DNA of 64,000 nucleotides, from the NCBI RefSeq assembly GCF_036231905.1, contig NZ_JAZARE010000006.1, positions 248,001-312,000 on the forward strand. The letters are read 5' to 3'. A model generated the notes under the pieces. The model ran no database searches. It saw only the letters and a program-made list of their open reading frames with translations, and had not been told where the DNA came from. The position numbers were made by a program, and so were the translations under genes. The DNA is from CAMLIZ01 sp036231905 (GTDB lineage Bacteria > Pseudomonadota > Gammaproteobacteria > Burkholderiales > Burkholderiaceae_C). Each line of letters begins with the position of its first letter. The first letter of the stretch is position 1. Of the stretch, positions 58,211-64,000 are shown piece by piece.

Positions 58211-59356
58211 CTACCGGATGAAGCGACCGCCTGGGCCCACGATGAGGAGGTCGACGAAGTTGGAACCGTGGTGGTTGGTGGGGCTGAAGTTCAGCGTGAA
58301 GCCGCCCAGGTCCACCTTGCCCATGCTTTCGATCGCGCCCGGCAGGCTGGCCGAGGTGACGCCCTTGCCGGCGCGCTTCAAGGTCTCCAGCAGCACCCGC
58401 ATGTTGAGGTAGCCGAAGAAGTGGTCGAAGTCGATCGGCAGTTTGGCCTTGTCCATCACCGCGGCGTATTCCTTGGTGATGGGCGTGGTGGCGCGCATCG
58501 GATACGGCACGTTCTGGGTGAAGGCCAGGCCGCGGGCGTCGTCGCCGAGCGCGGTGAGCAACTGGTGCGAATTGGCGATGGACGGCGCATACACCGGCAC
58601 GGCGAGGAAGCTGCGTGCCGCGCGCGCAAACGGGATCAGCGCCGGGCCGAAAGCCATGAAAATCACGGCCTGCGGGTTGCTGGCCGCCAGCTGCTGGCAC
58701 ACCGCGCCCGATTCCTGGCCGGGGATGTCCAGCGCGGCCTTCGCCACCAGCGTGGAACCCTGTTCCTTGCAGACCTCTTCCACCACCGGCAGCATCAGCT
58801 GGCCGAAGGGGCTGTTGTGATAGGCCAGCGCGATCTTCGTGCGGCCGACGGTGGAGAGGTTGCGCACCATCTGCACCACCTCGTCGCGGTAGCTCGCCAT
58901 CGCGGTGAAGAAGAAGGGATGCTGCCTGGCGCGCAGCGCCGGCGCGCCGGTGTACACGCCCACCAGCGGCACCTTCTTCTCGGCGATCAGCGGCAGCACG
59001 GCGGCCACGTTGGCGGTGCTGGCCAGGCCGAACAGGGCGGTGACGTGCTCCTTGTCGATCAGCGTGTTCACGTTCTCCACGCAGCGCTTGGGATCGTAGG
59101 CATCGTCCAGCGTGATCAGCTTGACCTTGCGCCCGCCCACGCCGCCCTTGCGATTGAACTCCTCCAGCGCCAGGTCCTGGCCCTTGAGCACCGCCTGCAG
59201 GGTGGCCGACAGCGGGCCGGTGAGGTGGGCACTCTGGCCGATCACGATCTCGTCGCCCGCGGCCGGCGCGGCCCAGCTGCTGCGGGCGGCGAGGGCGGTG
59301 GCGGCCAGCGCGCCCAGGCCACGGAGGCAGGCACGGCGTTGGGTGGAATACAGCAT
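58211..59356 (-). CDS. Branched-chain amino acid-type ABC transporter substrate-binding protein (LivJ-like)
   Basis: A 381-residue periplasmic binding protein with a twin-Arg-like signal peptide (TQRRACLRGLGALAATALAA). Segments VIGQSAHLTGPLSATLQAVL, KGQDLALEEFNRKGGVGGRK, LDDAYDPKRCVENVNTLI identify the Peripla_BP_6 group. Ligands range from Leu/Ile/Val to amides and aromatics. No Liv permease genes adjacent. ATG at 59356 gives the signal peptide. Confidence 0.9.
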   Translation of the reverse strand: MLYSTQRRACLRGLGALAATALAARSSWAAPAAGDEIVIGQSAHLTGPLSATLQAVLKGQDLALEEFNRKGGVGGRKVKLITLDDAYDPKRCVENVNTLIDKEHVTALFGLASTANVAAVLPLIAEKKVPLVGVYTGAPALRARQHPFFFTAMASYRDEVVQMVRNLSTVGRTKIALAYHNSPFGQLMLPVVEEVCKEQGSTLVAKAALDIPGQESGAVCQQLAASNPQAVIFMAFGPALIPFARAARSFLAVPVYAPSIANSHQLLTALGDDARGLAFTQNVPYPMRATTPITKEYAAVMDKAKLPIDFDHFFGYLNMRVLLETLKRAGKGVTSASLPGAIESMGKVDLGGFTLNFSPTNHHGSNFVDLLIVGPGGRFIR

Positions 59357-59627
59357 GGGACGGGTCTCCTGCGCGCGGTGGCACACGGCGGCGCGCTTGA
59401 TCGTGGGGTCATCCGCCGTGCCGGATGCCGCTGCGGCGACAGCAGCGTGGCCGCACCGTAGCGGCCGCTCCTGTGCACGGCCGTCACCTTCGCGACAGCG
59501 CCCCGCGCCGTTCGTGAACCGCACCACGCCGCCAAGGCAAACCCCTACGCCCGCGCCGGCAGAAATGGCGCGGCAGGCCGCCCCGCGTCCAGGGCGTCGG
59601 CGTTCGGTCAGACGAAAGCGGCCGGGC
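59357..59627. other. Intergenic gap, no gene seen
   Basis: 271 bases between the LivJ-like start and the cytochrome c stop. GC-rich, with no supported ORF, promoter or hairpin. It should contain the LivJ-like promoter. Confidence 0.5.
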
Positions 59628-60911
59628 TCAGCGGATCTGCAGCACTTGCAAGGGCAGCACCACCGGCGCCTCATGCCCCCAGCTGCGTCGGATGTAGGTG
59701 GCCACCGCGGCGATCTCGGTGTCGTTGAGCGTCGGGCCGAAGGGTGGCATGCCGTATGGGCGCGGGTTGCCGGCCGTGGTGGGCGGAAAACCACCGCTGA
59801 CGATGGCGCGCAGCACGTTGGCGGGGGACTCCAAGGTCACGCCGCGGTTGCCCGCCAGTGGCGGATAGGCGCCGGGTGCACCCTGGCCCTGCTCGCCATG
59901 GCAGCTGGCGCAATGGTCGCGGTACAGGCGCCCGCCCAGCGCCATCTGCGCCGGGTCGGCCTTCTCGGGCTCGTCCTGCTTCTGCGGCGCCTGCTGCGGC
60001 AAGGCCTGCAGGTACACCGCCATCGCGCTGAGGTCGGCATCGGGCAGGTGCTGGGTACCGCGGAACACCACCTCCGCCATCGGCCCCATCACCGAGCCGC
60101 GGGGGGACACGCCGGTCTTGAGCAACTGCACCACGTCGTCGGTGCGCCAGCCGGCCACGCCGGCTTCGCGCGCCGAGGCCAGCGAGGGCGCATACCAGTT
60201 CTGCATCGGGATCAGGCCGCCGCTCAGCTCCAGCTCCCCGCTGGTGGCACCCAGCAGGTTGCGGCTGGCGTGGCAGGCATTGCAATGGCCCAGGCCCCGC
60301 ACCAGGTAGCTGCCGCGGTTCCACTGGGGCGATTGGGCGGCATCTGGCTGGTAGACGCCGGGCGTGAAATAGAGCGCGCGCCACACCGCCAGCGCCGCCT
60401 GCAGGTTGTAGGGAAAGCGCAGCTCGTGTGCCAGGTTCGCCTGCGGCACCGGCGCCAGGCTGCGCAGGTAGGCATAGAGCGCGTCCGAATCGGCGCGTGT
60501 CACCAGCGTGAAGTTGGGGTACGGAAAGGCGGGATACAGCAGGCGGCCGTCGCGCGAGCGGCCGTTGTGCAGGGCGCGCCAGAAGTGGTCAGCGCTCCAG
60601 CGGCCCAGCCCGGTGGTGTCGTCGGGCGTGAGGTTGGGTGCGAACACGCGGCCGAAGGGCGTGTCGATCGCGCGCCCGCCGGCATAGGCCAGCCCACCAC
60701 GCGCGGTGTGGCAACCCATGCAATTGCCGGCGCGCGCCAGCACTGCCCCGCGCTGCACCTGCTCCGGGGTGGCGACGAAGGGCGCGGGTGTGTCGGGGAT
60801 GGCGGCTTCGTCACGGCGGTTCAAGGCCCACACCAGCGCCGTGGCGATCAGCAGCACAAGCGCAGAGATCAGCGCCAGGCGCAGGCCGGGCCGACGCCAG
60901 CGGCTGCTCAC
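59628..60911 (-). CDS. Triple-haem cytochrome c (alcohol dehydrogenase cytochrome-subunit type)
   Basis: A 427-residue membrane-anchored cytochrome. N-terminal helix (LALISALVLLIATALVWAL), then three c-type haem sites CMGCH, CNACH and CASCH, with FDR-type partners such as MPPFGPTLNDTEIAAVATYI. This is the plan of cytochrome subunits of membrane alcohol/aldehyde/gluconate dehydrogenases. No dehydrogenase partner is adjacent. GTG at 60911 is preceded by GAAGG. Confidence 0.88.
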   Translation of the reverse strand: MSSRWRRPGLRLALISALVLLIATALVWALNRRDEAAIPDTPAPFVATPEQVQRGAVLARAGNCMGCHTARGGLAYAGGRAIDTPFGRVFAPNLTPDDTTGLGRWSADHFWRALHNGRSRDGRLLYPAFPYPNFTLVTRADSDALYAYLRSLAPVPQANLAHELRFPYNLQAALAVWRALYFTPGVYQPDAAQSPQWNRGSYLVRGLGHCNACHASRNLLGATSGELELSGGLIPMQNWYAPSLASAREAGVAGWRTDDVVQLLKTGVSPRGSVMGPMAEVVFRGTQHLPDADLSAMAVYLQALPQQAPQKQDEPEKADPAQMALGGRLYRDHCASCHGEQGQGAPGAYPPLAGNRGVTLESPANVLRAIVSGGFPPTTAGNPRPYGMPPFGPTLNDTEIAAVATYIRRSWGHEAPVVLPLQVLQIR

Positions 60912-60966
60912 CGGGCCGCCTTCGCACCGCGGGCGGGGCGGCTCGGCGTGACGGCGGCCGCGCAGC

Positions 60967-61677
60967 TCATGGCGGCACGCTGCCGCAACGCAGCGGCAAA
61001 GGGCCGGGCAGCGCCGGCACCGGCCGGCTGTCGGCGGGCAGCGGCTGCGCCGCCAGCCAGTTGGCGAGGTCGCCAATGTCCTGCGGGCCCAGCCGCTGGG
61101 TGATCTGCGCCATGCAGTCGGGTGCGGCGGCCCGGCGCAGGCCGTTGCGCCAATTCCCGAACTGGCCCACCAGGTAGTCGCGCGGCAGGCCGAGCAGGCC
61201 GGGGGTGGCGGGCAACACACCGGTCATGGCCGTGCCGTGGCAGGCCACACAGGCCGGGATGCCACGCTGCGGGTCACCCCGCTGCACCAAGGCCTGGCCG
61301 CGTGCCAGCGCGGTGGTGTCGACGTCTGCGGGCTGCGGCGGCGGATAGGGCAGCTGCAGCCCGGCAAAGTAGTCGGCGATGTCGTGCAGGTAGGCATCCG
61401 ACATCTGGTCGACCAGGTAGGTCATGGTTGCGTTGCTGCGCCGGCCGTCACGAAAGTTCGCCAGCTGGTTGAACAGGTAACCCGCCGGCTTGCCGGCGAT
61501 GCGCGGAAACCAGCCCTGGTTGGTAGAGCGGCCCTCCTTGCCGTGGCAGGCGGCACAGGCCTGCATGCGCTGGGCCATGGTGTCAGGCACCTGCAGCGGC
61601 GCGGCGGACAGCACACCGCAGGCAGCGAGCGCAGCGCCCGCTGCCAGGGCGCGCAGCGATGCAAGAAAGGAGAGCAT
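60967..61677 (-). CDS. Two-haem cytochrome c (cytochrome c4-like)
   Basis: A 236-residue periplasmic cytochrome: signal peptide (SLRALAAGAALAACGVLSAA), haem sites CAACH and CVACH, with MTYLVDQMSDAYLHDIADYF and the c4-like repeat of two domains. The start overlaps the acyltransferase stop (TGATG). It lies 55 bases upstream of the triple-haem cytochrome, so the two may form a chain. Confidence 0.88.
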   Translation of the reverse strand: MLSFLASLRALAAGAALAACGVLSAAPLQVPDTMAQRMQACAACHGKEGRSTNQGWFPRIAGKPAGYLFNQLANFRDGRRSNATMTYLVDQMSDAYLHDIADYFAGLQLPYPPPQPADVDTTALARGQALVQRGDPQRGIPACVACHGTAMTGVLPATPGLLGLPRDYLVGQFGNWRNGLRRAAAPDCMAQITQRLGPQDIGDLANWLAAQPLPADSRPVPALPGPLPLRCGSVPP

Positions 61678-62837
61678 CACCGGGCTGGCAGCAAACCGCG
61701 CTCCAGCACGAAGTTGCTCGGCACATGGCGCTGGCGCAGCCGCATGAAGGGCGTTTCGACCGCGCGGTAGAGCAGCCAGCCACCCGCCAGGCAGACCAGC
61801 GTCACCACCGCCGGCAAGGCGGCGCCTGCCAGCGCGGTGCCCTGGAGCTGGCGCTGCACGATGAAGGCGAGCGGCTTGTGCGTGAGGTAGATCGCATAGG
61901 ACCAGGCCGCCAGCGACGCGGCGCCCGGCACGCGCCAGCGGTACAGCACCGTCTGCGGGCTGAGCGCGGCCAGCACCAGCAGCGCGAAGGCGCAGGCGAG
62001 CAGCGAATAACCGAAGCCGGTCATGAAGTAGCCGTACCCGTAGCCGTCGATGTAGTAACCCTGCAGGATGCCCCAGCCGAGCAGCAGCAACGCGGCCAGG
62101 GCAGCCACCAGCAGCACGCGGCCACGGGCCATCAGCGCCGACCAGGCGGGGGGATGGAAGTTCTTCAGCAGGGCGATCGCCACGCCCGGCAGGAACTCGT
62201 CCATGCGGGCCCAGCTGGCGTAGTAGATGTTCGGCATGTAGCCGATCACGCCGCGGTCCGCCTCCAGGCCGTTGTCGCGCCACAGCAGGCTGCGCAGCAC
62301 GATGCCGCCCAGGATGCCGCCCACCACCAGGCCCCAGCCCCAGCGCACCGACAGGCGCCAGCGCAGGCCCAGCACCAGCAGCGCCGGCAGCAGCAGGTAG
62401 AACTGCTCCTCGATGCACAGCGACCAGGCGTGCGAAAACGCGGTGCCCGGCTGCAGCCCGATGTTCTGCGTGAAGGTGAGAAAGCGCCACAGCGGCGGCG
62501 GCGTGCGCCCGCCCATCACGGCCGGGAACAGGAAGTACAGCGCCAGCACCACGTAGAAGTTGGGCAGCGTGCGCAGGAACCGGCGGGCGTAGAAGGCCTT
62601 CAGCGACGGCTCGCGCCCGCGCGCCACGCCGCTGAAGAGCTGGTTGCCGATGAGGTAGCCGCTCAGCACGAAGAACAGATCCACACCCGCCCAGCCCACG
62701 GTGCTCAACCAGCCGAAGGTGGGCTCGCGGCTGACGAACACCATGTAGTGGTAGGCGAACACCATCACGATGGCGGCAGCGCGCAGGGTGTCCAGGCCGG
62801 CCAGGCCGTCGGCCCGGGAGTGTGGCAAGGGCTCCAC
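61677..62837 (-). CDS. Acyltransferase family membrane protein (OafA/OpgC type)
   Basis: A 386-residue Acyltransferase_3 protein with about ten helices: LAGLDTLRAAAIVMVFAYHY (His in the first segment), GVDLFFVLSGYLIGN, RRFLRTLPNFYVVL, SLCIEEQFYLLLPALL. The family O-acetylates or succinylates surface glycans. GTG at 62837 starts one base after the gshB stop. Its coupling to two cytochromes is unusual. Confidence 0.9.
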   Translation of the reverse strand: MEPLPHSRADGLAGLDTLRAAAIVMVFAYHYMVFVSREPTFGWLSTVGWAGVDLFFVLSGYLIGNQLFSGVARGREPSLKAFYARRFLRTLPNFYVVLALYFLFPAVMGGRTPPPLWRFLTFTQNIGLQPGTAFSHAWSLCIEEQFYLLLPALLVLGLRWRLSVRWGWGLVVGGILGGIVLRSLLWRDNGLEADRGVIGYMPNIYYASWARMDEFLPGVAIALLKNFHPPAWSALMARGRVLLVAALAALLLLGWGILQGYYIDGYGYGYFMTGFGYSLLACAFALLVLAALSPQTVLYRWRVPGAASLAAWSYAIYLTHKPLAFIVQRQLQGTALAGAALPAVVTLVCLAGGWLLYRAVETPFMRLRQRHVPSNFVLERGLLPAR

Positions 62838-62838
62838 G

Positions 62839-63780
62839 TCAGAGCACGCGTTCGAGCGCGTCGACGAACATCTTCGGCACGTCGAAGCCGGTCTGCTGCG
62901 TGATCTCCTGGAAGCAGGTCGGGCTGGTGACGTTGATCTCGGTCATGCAGTCGCCGATCACGTCGATGCCCGCCAGCAGCAGGCCGCGCGGCGCGAGCAC
63001 CTTACCCACCTCGACCGCGATCTCGCGGTCGCGTGCTGACAGCGGCTGGGCCACACCCTTGCCGCCCGCAGCCAGGTTGCCGCGGATCTCGCTGCCCTGG
63101 GGGATGCGCGCCAGCGAGAACGGCACCGGCTCGCCGTCGATCACCAGGATGCGCTTGTCGCCCTGCGTGATCTCGCTGAGGTACTTCTGCACCATCACGG
63201 TTTCCGCGCCGCCCTTGTTGAGCGTCTCGATGATGGAGCCCAGGTTCAAACCATCGGGCCCGACACGGAAGATGCCCATGCCGCCCATGCCGTCCAGCGG
63301 CTTCAAGATGATGTCGCGGTGCTGCGCGTGGAAGTCGCGTACCGCCTGCGGATCGCGCGTCACCAGCGTGGGGCCGATCAGGTGCGGGAACTCCAGGATG
63401 GCCAGCTTCTCGGGATGGTCACGCAGCGCGCGCGGCTTGTTCACCACCTTGGCACCTTCGCGTTCGGCCTGTTCCAGCAGGTGGGTGGCGTAGAAGTACT
63501 CGCTGTCGAAGGGCGGATCCTTGCGCATCAGCACGCCGCCGAAGCTGGCAAGCGGGCGCACGGCCTCTTCCTCCACGATGAACCAGTCGTGTTCGTCGCC
63601 GGTCAGGCGCACGCGCCGGCAGCGCGCCGTCACCTGGGCGCCCGTCTGCCACAGCAGCTGCGCCGGCTCGCAGGCCCACAGCCCATGGCCGCGCCGTGCC
63701 GCCTCGCGCATCATCGAGAACGTGGTGTCCTTGTAGGTCTTGAAGACCTCCAGCGGGTCGGCGACGAAGAGCAGTTCCAT
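62839..63780 (-). CDS. gshB: Glutathione synthetase
   Basis: A 313-residue ATP-grasp enzyme that joins gamma-glutamylcysteine and glycine. Start MELLFVADPLEVFKTYKDTT; core LMRKDPPFDSEYFYATHLLE, ILKPLDGMGGMGIFRV, GSEIRGNLAAGGKG and INVTSPTCFQEI are GshB signatures. It precedes the acyltransferase by one base. gshA is outside the window. Confidence 0.96.
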   Translation of the reverse strand: MELLFVADPLEVFKTYKDTTFSMMREAARRGHGLWACEPAQLLWQTGAQVTARCRRVRLTGDEHDWFIVEEEAVRPLASFGGVLMRKDPPFDSEYFYATHLLEQAEREGAKVVNKPRALRDHPEKLAILEFPHLIGPTLVTRDPQAVRDFHAQHRDIILKPLDGMGGMGIFRVGPDGLNLGSIIETLNKGGAETVMVQKYLSEITQGDKRILVIDGEPVPFSLARIPQGSEIRGNLAAGGKGVAQPLSARDREIAVEVGKVLAPRGLLLAGIDVIGDCMTEINVTSPTCFQEITQQTGFDVPKMFVDALERVL

Positions 63781-63844
63781 GGCGGTTTTCGGATCCGGTG
63801 GTGAGCGATGCGGCGGCGGGCGCTGGCCGCGGCCGGGCCCGCCA

Positions 63845-64000
63845 TCAGCGGGCGGGGCGAAAGTGTTGCACAGCCATCGCGATCGCGCCGGCGACCACGC
63901 CCCAGAAGGGAGATCCCACCCGCCACAGGGTGACGCCACTCAAGGTGACCAGGAAGGTGATCAGCGCCGCATCGCGTGCATGTTCGTCCTTCATCGCCAT
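63845..64000 (-). CDS. BenE/YdcO-like benzoate transporter, C-terminal end
   Basis: The last 51 codons of a gene that extends beyond the window. The end AALITFLVTLSGVTLWRVGS PFWGVVAGAIAMAVQHFRP (split here for length) matches the final helix region of BenE-type H+/benzoate symporters. Too short for full certainty. Confidence 0.65.
   Translation of the reverse strand: MAMKDEHARDAALITFLVTLSGVTLWRVGSPFWGVVAGAIAMAVQHFRPAR

Noticed and set aside
1..64000. tRNA, rRNA or CRISPR arrays
   Set aside because: I found no cloverleaf with a T-loop GTTCGANNC in intergenic sequence, no rRNA stretches and no regularly spaced repeats.

Overview
This is a roughly 70% GC stretch from a Gram-negative chromosome. 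It looks like a betaproteobacterium of the order Burkholderiales, probably near the Rubrivivax/Leptothrix/Ideonella/Roseateles group. That placement is inferred from Porin_4, ApaG, LplT, a single-chain indolepyruvate oxidoreductase, a PEP-CTERM protein, ECF42-type sigma, bufferin genes and the codon bias. I saw no rRNA, tRNA, CRISPR array, prophage or intact insertion sequence. Gene density is high and many neighbours overlap by ATGA.

Layout. 1-4.7 kb: end of a GltI-type glutamate/aspartate-binding protein, an AauSR/DctBD-like two-component system on the minus strand, and two overlapping Lrp/AsnC genes preceded by a good sigma-54 promoter with two upstream palindromes. 4.9-12.1 kb: porin, rpe, apaG, a 45-residue membrane protein, mltA, an SDR/TetR divergent pair with twin operators, a secreted unknown and an EamA-like exporter. 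11.6-15.9 kb: an Lrp regulator divergent from fused indolepyruvate:ferredoxin oxidoreductase. 16-18.4 kb: cytochrome b561 and three tandem YceI paralogues. 18.5-21.2 kb: a LytS/LytTR-type kinase, membrane protein and regulator. 21.2-25 kb (minus): radA, a phosphoesterase, an unknown, ilvE and a small zinc protein; then arfB, a thioesterase and DUF2917 opposite a MocR regulator. 28-32 kb: AraC, DUF3224, LysR, SnoaL-like and MDR-dehydrogenase genes, ending at a 157-bp MITE-like insertion beside alr. 33-37.5 kb: lplT, a two-receiver protein, glutathione peroxidase and aromatic aminotransferase.

37.5-39.7 kb is a bufferin (bufABC) copper-buffering operon with a candidate ECF promoter. 40-49.4 kb is a catabolic island: SDR and aldehyde dehydrogenase divergent from a Dpp/Opp-type ABC transporter plus amidase. 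Three copies of a structured repeat sit in its gaps. 49.5-53.6 kb has a TPR protein, DUF1992, an ECF42-like sigma whose only plausible start is CTG overlapping the YCII stop, and an LprI-like protein. 53.7-64 kb has a PEP-CTERM protein, a lipoprotein hydrolase, uup, a Liv-type binding protein, two multihaem cytochromes c, an acyltransferase, gshB and the end of a BenE-like transporter.

The strongest unexplained signal is the repeat family at 44166-44269, 44312-44411 and 47881-47975. The copies share a conserved purine-rich core with an embedded Shine-Dalgarno-like stretch and an AUG. Around it are a long outer stem and an inner hairpin that change sequence between copies while staying paired. 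One copy ends in a 21-codon ORF coupled by ATGA to the transporter ATPase. Second is the MITE-like element with 16-bp inverted ends and a 5-bp duplication that contains the alr stop codon. Third is the sigma-54 promoter plus tandem palindromes before the Lrp pair. All of these are sequence readings without database searches.
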